This document shows positions 13,496-25,181 of a stretch of 64,000 bases of DNA, in pieces. A program made the position numbers and the translations under genes. Source of the stretch: Seriola aureovittata (taxonomy: Eukaryota > Chordata > Actinopteri > Carangiformes > Carangidae); assembly GCF_021018895.1 (NCBI RefSeq), contig NC_079383.1, positions 21,677,853-21,741,852 of the forward strand, read 5' to 3'. The notes under the pieces are model-generated. The model had not been told where the DNA came from. It saw nothing but the letters and a program-made list of their open reading frames with translations, and made no database searches. Positions within the stretch are counted from its first letter, which is position 1; each line of letters starts with the position of its first letter.

Positions 13496-16400
13496 TGTAT
13501 TAAGAAGACATCATCGCTCTGAAGCTTGTCCCTAATTGCTTCCCTTCCCTTGCCTTTCCTCCCACACCCCCCTCCCCCCTCTGTTCCAGGTATCACAGGC
13601 TCATCCTGTGGGCACACCTGGTCTTGTGCGAGCCAATCAGAACCCCTCTCCTGTCAGGCAGAGGGTATCCCAGCAGACATTGCTCCTAGGGAAAGGTCTC
13701 AAAGGGTCTGGCCAAGACCAGGTGCTGCTTAGAGCTCAGATGGTAACCACACACACGCACACACACACACACACACACACAACACACACACACACACACA
13801 CACACACACATTTACATAGATTTCTACATGTAATCTGGCTGCCCGCATCAGGAAAGATGACCAGTATTAAAATCAGGCAGCAGCGGGTTATGGGGGTGTG
13901 GGGGGGGGGTCAGGAGTTTCTTGATGCATTCAGGTTATGTAGGAAATACAGACGCTATGAGCTTTCATATAAATACATATAATAAAACAGACGTTACGAC
14001 AAACTCGCACTCATTCACCTTCACTGCTCGACTATGATCAGACTCTGTGCTTTAATCCCTGCTCTCCTCTGTTTGTTTCCTCTCTTCCTTCTTTCCCTTC
14101 TTTCCTTCCTGCAGCTGATTCTTACATCTGCTATGCGACCTGCCCCATCCTCCTCCTCCTCCTCCTCTTCCTCTTCCTCCTCCTCTTGCCTGTCCTCTAA
14201 CCCTGCTTCCGCTCAGGTGAGCAGCCGAGCGAATACGACTTTTCGTGTGTGATTTATGACTTTCTGTTTTCAGATATTCTGTTTATGATTATAAAGTGGC
14301 AGATTTACCATTAAATTAAAGTAATTAGTCATTTTTCAAACAAACAGCTTCTAGATTATCACAGCGAACATCCAGTCTGTTAATTTTTTGCTAGTGATAA
14401 AGTTAAATTAAAGGTTGACGGGCGGGAAACCTGGTTTATTACTGGAGCTGAAACTGACTCCTGTTGATTATTATGGATTGTTTCATCTAAAAAATATAGT
14501 AAAATAAAAATTTAAAAAACATTTATTCAAACAAATTATTTTCATTTTATCCACTCATATGTCTAAAACCCACAGAGATTCAGTTTATTATTATATAAGA
14601 AAAGCAGCAAATATTGAAGAGGCTGGAATGAGAGGATGGGATGCTAAGCTGTGATTGGACAGTCACTCTTTGGGGGAGGGGTTTAGCGCCCACCTTGAGT
14701 CAAAGCAGAAGTGATCTAACTGAACATGTTTCTCTCCGTTTCCAGCTCCAGAGTCTCACCCTGAGGCCTCCTCCCCCCGGGGCCCTCACCATCCCCCCCT
14801 CCCTGCGTCTCAAGCCCCCGTGCTCGGCCCCGCCTCCCCTCTCTCGCCCCCACGCCCCGCTCTTCCCACCTCTCAGGCCGCGGCCGCAGCCCAGCACCAC
14901 GGCAACGGAGAGCCCGACCACGCCCAGCCGCCACCTCTCCGTCCCACCGCCAAGTAAGTCCCCGAAGGAAAACTAAAACACAGGGTGTGATCACGGTGGA
15001 GGGCGGTGCGTTCAATGTGTCCAAGGAACAACCAGTTTCTTTGTCTTTTATTTGACTGAGATCTAAATACAGGCAGGGAAGGGCGCAGGTTTGGATTCAG
15101 AAGTTTATGATGAATGTCACTGTGGTGTTTTAAACTGTAACTGTAAACTCATAAACATCGATTTAATCAATGCTGGGATCAAAACACAGATGTTTTATGA
15201 GGAAGGAAACGCCCTCGACACATTTGTTAAAGCTCAACGATGCACAAAACCCCACGAGGCGCCTTTAAAAGAAACACCTTCCCCTCCTTTCTAAAGTGAA
15301 AACTACACATTTATAGAAAGTTAAAGAAAGAAATATTTTTTAGGTTCCTGGAAAACTAAACAATGAAAGAAACAAAGTGGTTTAGCAGGTAACCTGATCT
15401 ACTATTATATATATTTGCATATAGTGCAGGAAATGTTGTGTGTTTATCAGTTTGTGCAGCAATAATATATAATGTTGTTCAGAACAGGATCTGCAAGTAA
15501 ACATGTTTTCATTCTCATTTTTTTTATGCTTTCGAGCCGACGACAGCCATATTGTTTTTGGGTCGTCTGTTCGTACGTCCCATTCTCGGACACGATATCT
15601 CAGTAACGCCTTGACAGAACTTCTTTAAATTTGGGTCAAACATTCGCTAGGACTTAAGGGCGAACTGATTCGATTTTGGTGGTCAAAGGTTTTCGCCTTG
15701 TGAACGCAATATCTCGAGAACTCTGCAAGTGAAATCCTTTAAATTTGGCACAAACGTTCAGCTGGACTCAAATCTGTAACCTGAAACTAGTCTGAGGGAG
15801 TGTGAGTCCAAAAACTCATATATGACATGCAACACATATGTGGTCCGGGGGAAATTATTTAGTTAGTTTAAAACTGTTGAAGGGACTTAAGATATTTAAA
15901 AGGAAAAATTCAGCTGCATCTGAATTCTCTCTCTCTCTCTCTCAGTCAGTCTCTGGGAAGCAGCAGCTGGTTTCTGATCACACACCTGTAGCTCACCTGT
16001 GTTCCTTCCTTCTCCCTCCTGCAGCTCTCTACTCTCCGGTCCGAGCCGTCCCCCTGAGGCCCAGACTTCACCCTCCGAACGGCCACAGAGCGGCGTCGCC
16101 CCGACAAACCTCAACCCTCCAACCGATCGCTGCTGCTCCCTCCGGTCAGGCCTCGCCCATCAGCAGGCCGCTGGCGGGACTGAAGAACTGTCCGTTATCT
16201 CAAACTATGCTGGGTTCCGGCCAATCGCAGCACGGCTCGTTATCCGTCACCAACCCCATGTCTGCTTCTTCCCACTTTGAGCGCTCGCCGTCTGCAGCGA
16301 GGCAGCTGCAAATCATCGCCCTCTCTTCGGGGCGCCAGCCTCAACCCGGAACGTACAGCCACGCCGCGGTGCAGTCGCCGCCTCCAGTTGCAGAGCCGCC

Positions 16401-19400
16401 TGATCTCTCCAGCCAATCAAAGAGGACTTTGAGCAGTGAAGACGTGCTTCCTCTTCCTCTAAACCCCTCGATGCCAAAAACAACCTCTCCTCTGCCCTCA
16501 CCTCCGTCGCTCCTGAGTCCGGCCTCTCCTCCGAGTCAGGCCGGACCTCAATCACAAACTCTGGTCCAGAAAGGAGAGGCGAAGGAGAGCGAGGAGCAGA
16601 GGGAGAGAGGACGAGGGGTGAGACAAGGAGTCAGAGATGAGGGGAGCGTGGGTAAAGACCTGAGGGTGGAGAGGGACGACCAAAGAGAGAAAGTGAAGGA
16701 GGAGAAACAGAGGCTGACGACAGAGAAGGAGATCAGTCAGAAAGAGCGGGAGGCTGAGGGAAGCAGAGAGGAGGAACAGATGGAAGTGACAGAGGAAGGT
16801 CAGAGCGACAGAGAGAGGAGAGACGAAGGTGAGGAGAAGAAGATGGAGGAGGAAGAGGAAGAGGAGGAGGAGGAGGAGGAGGAAGCCGCCATGGACCAGT
16901 CTGAGAAGCTGACCAGTCAGGTTCTCCATCAGCACCAGAACACAGATCCCACCCCAACGCCTGATACCGTTAAAGACTCCAGCGTGGAATCCAAACCCAT
17001 CCCGGGTCTTATTCCAGCCTCGGTTCCAGTCCAGACCTCAGCCCCTGTTCCGGCTTCAGTCCCAGCCCCCATCCCAGCACCGGCCCCAGCACCGGCCCCA
17101 GCACCGGCTCCAGCACCGGCTCCAGTCCCGGAGGTCTCCGTCCAGAGTCAGAGGCTACAAGAGCCTCATCGAGACCTCCAGCCTGTCGGTCAGGAGGACT
17201 TCTGTGAGAACATGTCGACCCAGTCCGACAACCAGTCAGGTACCTGCAGCCAGCACATCAGTCTACTAAAATATATGGTGAAGAAAAACTAATAAATAAC
17301 TAATAATGAAAACATATAGAAACAACACTTTTGCCCCTCCCTTTCCGTGAGTAACAATAATAAAAAATTAGCGTTAAAGGAGTCTCATAGACCAAAACAT
17401 GAACTAGATTTAAGATCAGGTTTCTTGCTCTGGCTTCTGACTGGTTGAGCTGATGTTTTCTGTTCTGTGTTGCAGCTCTGTCCAGCCTCTCCTCTCAGTC
17501 TCCCCCCTCCTCACCCTTCATCACCCCCTTGGCGGAGAACCCTCCCCCCCTCCTCCCCGCCCAGACCGTCCACCCGACAGATCTCGGCCTGACGCAGCAC
17601 GAGCCCGAGAAAGTCGAGAAAGCAGCCGAGGAGACGCGGCAACTGGCTGAGACCGAGACTGAGACCGAGCCCCTCGGCCAATCGGAAGACGAGTCGGAGA
17701 GCTTCAGCCAATCGCTGAGCAGCCCCTGGGAGTCGAGGGCGTGGCCCGAGGGACGACAGGTTCTGACCCACCTGGTGGAGGGGTTTGTCATCCAGGAGGG
17801 GCTCCAACCGTTTCCTGTACGGACACACGGACACACACACACACACTTACAAACCGTCACTATAACAATGATGTCACATGTATTTAAGAGCCTTGTCGTT
17901 GTGCAGGTGAACCGCTCATCCCTGCTGGTGCCAGAGCAGGTGGCCAAACCACAGGAAGTGAACGGGACCAATGGCAAAGCAGCACTGCCCGTGACGGACA
18001 CGATAAAACAAGCCGAGCACTCGACGGACTCTGAAGAAGAGGAGGGAGGAGACACGGACGACCCCGGGACCAGTAAGACTTATGAACCGTTGGATAATGA
18101 TTTTTTACTGTCATTAAGATTCAAAACTTTCCAATACTTCATAAGAAAAAGAAAATACTCGAGGAGATCCCCAGGTTGGGAACCACATTCAGGCCGACCA
18201 GTTTATAATCCCTTACCTCTGAAAAACAACCACAGCTTTTGCAAATTAGGTAATAAAAATGTGTCTCTCCAAACTGCCATGTGGAAGTGTCCTTAAATGC
18301 ACCAGGGATTTCAGCTGCATCTCTGTCTATGTGACAATAAAACACAGACAGTAACTGAGAAATTAAAAACAAAAGGTGACAATTTACTTGATAAAATGCA
18401 CCGGAGCAGAAAGTCACATATTTAAACAGCTTGTTTCGTCTGAACAAAAGATTTTCTATTTAAAAACAGATAAAAGAAGCAAATGTTGAACCAGAAAATA
18501 CATTTCTTAAATAATTTCTGTTATAGGTTGATTCTCATAGACATACTGAAATGGTGGGAAATCAATCTTTAATGATGGTTTGGTTTGGAAAACGCAGTAA
18601 TTTAAAGTATAAGTACATTGCGAGAACGTGTAGTATTGTGCATAACAAAGGGTTAAGACATGAAAACCATCAGTATGTTCTTCTGACACGTAAGCTGTAG
18701 CTTCCTCTGCGGTGGAGTGGTGACCAAGCTCAACACCAGTCAATTAGTCCATAATCAATTAATCATTTGAGTTATTTTTAGACGTTTTGGACTCTTGGTC
18801 TGACAAAACAAGCAATTTGAAGACATTCACTTGGGCTAAAGATAATTGTCTTTTCTGTGTTTTCTGACATTAATCAATGACGCAGATGAATTGACAATGA
18901 AAATAATTGTTAGTTGCAGCCATAGTCAACTCTATAAACAACATTTGGACACTTTGTGCTGCATCTATTTCTCCAAAGTCTAAAAGTCTGGACTTGAAAT
19001 AGTCTGATCCTCCTTCTTCTAAATATCCAAATGACCTGGATAAACATCTATTCTCATGTATTTAGATTAAATTCTGGCCTGTGCAGCTTTAATTGCTCCT
19101 AAATAAAAACAGTTGACCGTGAACATGTTTGTCTCTCTGGCTCACAGGGTCGGGTCACAGGGACCGAACGGTGCTGCACTGCCAGTTCTGTGGGAAGAGA
19201 GGCCACGCACACAACTTCATGCGGTCCAAGCGCTTCTGCTCCACTTCCTGTGCACGAGGGTGAGACCTGATTTTAATGGCTTGAAAAACGAAAGAAAACA
19301 GGAGGAAGAGGGCTGCTACGGTGTCATGTGACTGTAGCACAGTGTTTGTAGAAGACACTGTGTTATGTGTGTTTATGAGGGTTGCTGTCACGACAGCAGC

Positions 19401-22400
19401 GCTGGCAGGATGTGGTGCAGATACAACACAGGTGTCAGATACAGATATGAGTGTGAATCAAAGCAGCAGAACGAGGAAACATCGACACGTCTTCTTGTCT
19501 CTCCCTCTCTCTGTGTCTCTCTCTGTCAGGTTTAACGTTCGTCTGACGAAGCGACTGCGAGCTCTGAGCGCAGGCAGCCGCTCGGAGAGGCCTCGACCCG
19601 CTCTGAACAGGGCAGAGTCGGTGCCTGGGAAGCCTCTTTTACTGCGGCTGGTACGGACACTGAACTAACCACAACTTTAAAACACTGACACTGAATGAAG
19701 CTCAGCATACTGAAAGCTGGAGCTCACTTCACATAGTTCACTTCACTTCACTCAACACGCAGCAAAATGTACATTTACATTTACCCCAATTAAGGCTGCA
19801 ACTAATGATTAATTATTCAGTCTATAAAATGTAAAGAAAAGAAAGAAAAAGAAAAGTAAGGACCTAATCCAGACAACACTAAGACCCTGTACAAATAGAC
19901 CTGAGAGATCTTTTTATATTTCACTCTCCCCATCTTGCTGGACTCAGGTTCTGGGTCAGGTCTCGGTTGCTTGGAAACCAGGAAGCTGATGATGCCACAG
20001 CGATGGCCTCAGATTGATTTGTTTTGTTCGACCAAGAGTCTAGAACTCACAGATCTTCAGTTTACAGTGATATAAAGCAAAGAAAAGCAGCAAGTTTTCA
20101 CGTTTGAGAAGTTTAACATTAATAAGATTGATATTTCTCTAATCAAATAATCATATAAGGGATCATTCTAAACCTCAGACAAATCCAAATAGCTTGGCTG
20201 ATGTTATTAATATTATAATTCTAGTAAATCACAGATGTTTATCAGATGATAAACAAACAAAGATGATAAACAAAGAAGCTTCCACAGAAAAGCTAAAGAG
20301 GTTTGTTCATCACAGAGCTTCGCTGTTTTGGTCTTTAATAACCAGATTCAACAGATCCTGAGTAAAGTGGTTTGTTTATATTATGTGTTCATGTAAAAGA
20401 AAGTTTATTGAATGTGTCTCAAATATCAGTGTTAACGTCTGAAATCACAACAGAGGATGTTAGCATGTTAGCATGCTAACATTCAGCATGCATGCTTATA
20501 AGCTAGCAGTATGACGCATGACGCATGTATGTATCGTGCTTACAGAATATTAACCACGTCATGTTTAGCTCAGCATGTTTTCCCGCGTTCTAACACGTTA
20601 AAGTGGCAACTCCTCCCCCTCACTGTTAAACACTCACCTGCTGAAGACGTGAACGTGAACGAGCCGTTTCCTCCCGAGAACAGACACGGCGGCCATTTTA
20701 GATTCAGTCACTATGGTTTCCATCGGTGACACTTCGTCGTTTCACGGTGTTAAAGGTGTAAAAACATCCACAGAAACTTCATAAACTACTCCCGTGTCTC
20801 CACTGTCGGCTAAACACACTCTTTCAGTCTCAGTCTGCTCACACAGGTTTCGACTTAACGAGCAGCTGTGACTTCTGGGAAGTGGAGTTTAAAAGGGTTC
20901 TGAAGCCTCGCAGCTGTTTCTGGTGCAGTTTCTAAAACCAGGAAAACAAATTTTGGTGCATATATGCAAAATATCTTCTAGAGCTACAGCTATTTATATT
21001 GGGAATAGTTAATAAAATGGATACTTTATAATCTGATGCAGTGTTTTAGATTTAGTATATGTAAATTTGGTTACTTCCTGTGTAGCCCCCTACAAGAATA
21101 TTATTCCTGGCAGCACAGAGAGGATTTGAATTTCATTCCTGCATGTTGCAAAACAAAAAACACAGACACTACATCTGAACAGCTCGTTTAATCCACAAAA
21201 TGTTGGTGGAGAAAAAACCTAGAGCTAAAAATCTGTCCTGTGTCCCTGATAACTAAAGGTGGATTTAGCTACTGAAGCGCCATGACATTTATAAACTCTT
21301 TATCTGGAGTTTTTATTGACGTCACTGTGGGTGGATGAAGCCACAGCTGACCTCTAGTGGCCGTTAGAGGAACTGCACCTTCAACTCAGCCATGGTGCTG
21401 TGAGGATTTCTTTCCCTGAGAGCAGACTTGTTTTTTTCTTATTTGTTACCTTTCAGATCAAGAGTTTACATAAAAACAAAAAGTAATTTTAATATAAAAT
21501 ACAACACATTTTTAAACATTAAACCAATTGTTACTGAATTTTTTATTTTTTAACAAAAAAGCAGTGTGTAGTTGTGTAGTTGGGGGTATTGTTGTGTTTC
21601 AGACATGAAAAGATTCTCCCTCTAAACTTTTCATAATTCAATAATTGTTAATTAAATAAATAATTTAGTAATCAATCATATTTCACCATTCACCATTTAT
21701 ATTAATGTATTTCACCAAAAATCAAGGATCTTTCCACTCCCATTAATTATCTCACAACCCCTCAGTTTATCTGGAAGGGCTCAACTCTCAACTATGGAAA
21801 CACATTTTGAAATTTAAAAAACTGAATTTCTAGCATAGATTTTTTATTTATTTTTTTATTCTCAATTAAACTCTTGAATTTTTCAATAAAACAATAAAAA
21901 AATTCTAATCATATATTAAAGTTGCTCAAATTCAGTAGTCCAAAATTGTGAATGTTGAAAAAGGAAATTAATTATTGCAAATTTGAATTGAAGTTTTATT
22001 CAGAGAAAAAAAAAAATCCAGATATGAATTTCAATACAAAAACATTTTACTAAATCAGATCCTCAGGTGTCAAATAAAGACAGATGAACTTACTTATCTT
22101 CTAACCTCCAGCCTCGTGATCTGTGGAGTGCTGGTCGGCGTGAGAAGGAGGGAAAGGAGAAGGCGGTGGCAGCAGAGGAGGAGGAGGAAGAGGAGGACAT
22201 GGAGGGAGGAGGGGAGGAGGAAGATGACGACGGAGGAGAGGAAGATCCTGCTGTTGCCATGACAGCGAGGATGGAGCGCCGGGCGGCTCGGAGAGCGCGG
22301 AGGGCGTCTGCGCCCGCCATGACCACCTCTACGCCCACCACCACCTTCAAACCCGCCCCCTCGCAGTGGAGTGTGGAGGAAGTAACCGCCTTCATACACA

Positions 22401-23397
22401 CGCTGCCAGGTAAATTCATCAATAAGTCTCAGAGTAGACATGAAATTAATTCCTCACATGTGGAGGGTCTCGGTGAAAAGTGTCAGTTTGATTTATACAA
22501 ACACTCAAGTGCCATAATAGTCAGCAGATGGGTGGTGGGGGGGCAGGGCTCATTCGCTGCTTCTCCATCCAATTAAGTGTTTCACAAAACGCTGAAATTA
22601 ACCGCTGGATGAGGTAACGTGAAAACTCTCGACCACCAGCTGTGAGTCTGACATCACTGAGAAAGTCGAGAGCGAGTCGACAGCGGGTTAGTCGCTGCTC
22701 TGTGTTCACACAACAAAATAATCAAACCCGAGATTCCCCGAAAATGTGTCGGACAGCGGACACAGTTATTTCTGCTCCTGTTAAGCAGCTCTCCTTCACT
22801 TATAGCAAATTCGACCACATGATGATACTAAGGTAAATTACCATGTATAATTAAATATATAAATTAAGGATTTTTTCATAGAAATAATGCATCCACAAGC
22901 ACTTTAAAATAAACTGTTAAAGGTAAAATGCTTTTGGAAACAGAGTGGAGCTGCTGTGACTAAATGCAAAATAATCTCTGATTTCAGCTTCTCAGTTCTT
23001 CCAGTTTTTAAACCTTTTAGAAACAAATCGATGAATCAGTAATGAAAATAAACAAATAAACAGTCGCAACCCTAAAGCACAGTGTCATGTAGACTGATTT
23101 AAGCGACCAGGACCAAACCAGAAAAAACAGACCCTGCCCAAGGTGTTCCCCACCTCTCACCCAAAGCATGCTGGGATAGGTTTTAGCCCCATGTGAAAAA
23201 AAACAGCTTTAACCCTGGTCTTTGTTTTGTTGTCGTGCTCAGGCTGCAGTGACGTGGCGGAAGCTTTCCGGCTGCAGGAGATCGACGGCCAGGCTCTGCT
23301 GCTGCTGACCGAGGACCACCTGATGACCAGCATGAACATCAAACTGGGACCGGCTCTCAAGATCTGTGCTCACATCAACGCACTGAAAAACCAATGA
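6821..23397 (+). CDS. phc3: Polyhomeotic-like protein 3 (PRC1 subunit) with a duplicated exon
   Basis: Exons: 6821-7450, 11801-11953, 13590-13742, 14115-14216, 14746-14953, 16025-17239, 17476-17816, 17907-18072, 19148-19259, 19530-19650, 22112-22409, 23243-23397. All junctions are GT-AG and the phases close to 1217 codons plus stop. The start ATG is preceded by an in-frame TGA at 6815. Seen in the protein: a Ser/Thr/Pro-rich start; the 'QQTLLLG...LRAQM|LI' polyhomeotic segment, encoded twice (residues about 211-312); 'LQSLTLR'; a Glu-rich stretch and an Ala-Pro repeat; the HD1 motif (VLTHLVEGFVIQEG, about 917-930); an FCS zinc finger (CQFC...CSTSC, about 1001-1024); and a C-terminal SAM domain (about 1150-1215) ending LGPALKIC-HINALK. 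Polyhomeotic proteins bridge and polymerise Polycomb repressive complex 1 in the nucleus. PHC3 rather than PHC1 or PHC2 follows from 'GFVIQEGLQPFPV-RSSLL' and from the CLDN11-SLC7A14-TNIK neighbourhood. The usual glutamine-rich PHC N-terminus was not found. Confidence 0.88.
7603..7866. mobile_element. Non-autonomous fish repeat with inverted GCTTAGCTTAGC arms
   Basis: Begins near 'TTTACCTTTTGGAAATACAC' and carries 'TTAGCTTAGCTTAGCA' at about 7670-7685. The reverse complement follows at 7806-7833 (GCTAAGCTAAGCTAAGC), forming a hairpin. This arrangement is a familiar dispersed repeat in teleost introns. No coding capacity. Confidence 0.5.
9395..9475. mobile_element. Dispersed teleost repeat fragment (ATCAATCAATCAAACTTTAT type)
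   Basis: The pattern 'caatcaatcaatcaaactttat-tgtacagcacttttcatac' split over 9395-9440, followed by 'CAAAGTGCTTCACAG', matches a repeat I recognise as common in fish genomes. Its class is uncertain. Confidence 0.5.
11091..11283. mobile_element. Short TIR element, GGGCTGCAC-type (hAT-like MITE), copy 1
   Basis: Left end TAGGGCTGCACAAC, right end ATCGTGCAGCTCTG (imperfect inverted repeats). The interior is AT-rich, about 190 bp in total, typical of fish hAT-like non-autonomous elements. An 84-codon frame that overlaps it is incidental. Confidence 0.6.
11801..11953 (+). other. phc3: phc3 duplicated exon, copy 1
   Basis: 153 nt, phase 0 at both ends, with acceptor TGTTCCAG and donor ATG|GTAACC. 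It encodes VSQAHPVG...QQTLLLG...LLRAQM, which corresponds to the polyhomeotic 'QQTMLLG...MYLRAQM' block. Because it is phase 0, including one or both copies keeps the frame. Confidence 0.9.
12880..13072. mobile_element. Short TIR element, GGGCTGCAC-type, copy carried by the duplication
   Basis: Exact partner of the element at 11091-11283 at the 1,789-bp offset. It arose by segmental duplication and not by a new insertion. Confidence 0.6.
13590..13742 (+). other. phc3: phc3 duplicated exon, copy 2
   Basis: Identical in all 153 bases to the exon at 11801-11953, with identical splice sites. It joins in phase 0 to the exon at 14115, whose LILTSAM continues the conserved 'RAQMLIFTPA' motif of PHC proteins, so this copy occupies the ancestral junction. 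Confidence 0.88.
14954..16024 (+). other. phc3: phc3 intron with an internally repeated dispersed element
   Basis: No exon seen. An element with two related sub-repeats occupies about 15541-15775. A CT-rich tract lies at 15926-15944. Confidence 0.5.
15541..15775. mobile_element. Dispersed fish repeat with two ~114-bp sub-repeats
   Basis: The cores 'GATATCTCAGTAACGCC...TTTAAATTTGGGTCAAAC' and 'AATATCTCGAGAACTC...TTTAAATTTGGCACAAAC' are offset by about 114 bp. Both are followed by 'GGACT(T/C)AA'. I recognise this as a family widespread in teleost genomes. Confidence 0.5.
18073..19147 (+). other. phc3: phc3 intron with a decayed TIR element
   Basis: No exon seen. A copy of the 'GCTGCAACTAA-GATTATTTTCATT' element lies at about 18725-18922. 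Confidence 0.5.
19651..22111 (+). other. phc3: Large phc3 intron
   Basis: No exon recognised between the FCS-following exon and the SAM exons. It contains a long decayed TIR element (about 19793-20170) and AT-rich sequence. A weak frame at 20511-20729 has no support. Confidence 0.5.
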
Positions 23398-24400
23398 AAG
23401 AGCGAGAGAGACAAAAAAGAAACACCAAGAGCAAAAAGAGAGAGTTTGAGGGGTTTGATGTGGAAGGAAAAACAGGCAATAAAGACATGAGAGAAGACAA
23501 AGAGAGTTTGAAAACAAAAGCTTGACACCAAGGATGACAGAACAAAGTCACAAAAAGAGATTCACGGTAATTTATGAGATTATAAATCGAGGTGTGGCCT
23601 TAGCAGACGGGAACAGAGGAGGTGTGCAAAAGCATGAAGATACCAGAGTCCAGGAGAAATTTAATCCGTTTTGGGCCCTCTGACTGTAGCAGGAGACCGG
23701 GGGGGGTTTTGTAACTTTGTGTATATTTTACATGCCGCTGGAGAGTGTAAATTTGAAGCTATTTCACGAAGGATTTTGAACATTTAATATATAAAATTTG
23801 TCTATTTAGTTTTTTTAGAACGTGACGTCAATGACAAATCTATCCAGTAGCTAACATAACCGGTGTGTGTCAAAGAAAAAATAATAATAATACGTAGACT
23901 TTGTAAGTGATTAATGAAAGTTTAATGTTTTATATCACTATATTCTGTGGATTAAAAAAAGTCACTATCAGGGTAGAGACTGGTGTCTTTAATCGTCACA
24001 TTTTTATGGTATCCTGCTTGAAATTATTTAATAAATGAATAATTAATCAAAGAAGTTGTTTTATCTCATTGTTTGAGATTTGAAGGTGTTTTCAGATGAT
24101 GTTGATGGAGAATGAACTTCCACCAGCAGGGGGTAACAGTGAGGCAGATGAGTTATACTTGAGGAGAAATCTGTGTTTTATAACCCAAAACTTATTTGAA
24201 TTCATGTGTAAAAGTTCCTTCCTGAAGCTGTTTGAGATGCAACAATGCCAAATGTTCCAGGTCTGTCTGCAGCTTTTTGTTTTTCTCTCTCAGGCTGTCT
24301 CATCTCTCCATATCTGGTTTAGGTTAGGGTCTCACATGTGCTCTGATTGGTTTAAACTTTGGACTGAAGGGTTTGTTTTTCACCACACCCTGCAATAAAT
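23398..24400 (+). other. phc3: phc3 3' UTR with two poly(A) signals
   Basis: AATAAA occurs at 24030-24035 and again at 24394-24399 downstream of the stop at 23397. Either could end the transcript. cldn11 begins only about 290 bp after the second, so the two genes are closely spaced in tandem. Confidence 0.55.
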
Positions 24401-24687
24401 CTTATTCTAGGCATTTTCCTGCGCATCAGCCTGAGGCGCACTGATGGGACACAGCAGGACTGTTTCTTTTCGACTTTTTAAAAAGGATTTATAAATATTT
24501 TTTTAATCAAAAGAGAAATATCTTTATAGGTATTCTGTGGGATTTTTTTAGAATCATATTACAGTTCACCTTTTCATTTTTATTAACTAAGCAAAGAAGA
24601 AAACTTTTTTTCCCCCTTCTTCCCTACGTTTAAATACGGAGTGATTTTCTGTTTTTGGGAGCGCGTAAAAACGCACGGCCACTCCAC

Positions 24688-24907
24688 ATGGCGCACATGT
24701 GCAGGCAGCTTACCGGCAGCGCGGCGAGCTGCGCGGGCTGGATCGGGGTCATCGTCGCCACCGCCACCAACGACTGGGTCCGGACCTGCGACTACACAGT
24801 GACCACCTGCGTCCGCATGGACGAGCTGGGCTCCCGGGGCCTCTGGGCAGAGTGCGTCATCTCCCCGGCTCTTTATCACTGCGTGGCCCTCAACCAGATC
24901 CTCACAC

Positions 24908-24962
<55 letters not shown>

Positions 24963-25121
24963 GGTGGATTGATGGATGGATGGATCTTGTAATTACCTCC
25001 ATGCTATGATTACTGCCTGACAAATCAGTGACTTTAATGTTTAAAAACACAATTTAATGTGTCTGAAAAGCACTGGAGGCTGTGTGTATGTGTGTGTGTG
25101 TGTGTTTGTGTTTGGATGGGT

Positions 25122-25181
<60 letters not shown>

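Larger units (their letters stand above)
12010..13810 (+). repeat. phc3: Tandem duplication, copy 2 (contains the second copy of the phc3 exon)
   Basis: Second unit of the direct duplication. It carries the same intronic DNA, the same GGGCTGCA-type element and an identical exon (13590-13742). Its terminal CA array (13747-13810) has an interruption absent from copy 1. Confidence 0.95.

Noticed and set aside
22090..22441. Serine-rich minus-strand frames opposite the phc3 SAM-proximal exon
   Set aside because: Shadow of Glu/Asp codons; the plus strand encodes the start of a clear SAM domain.
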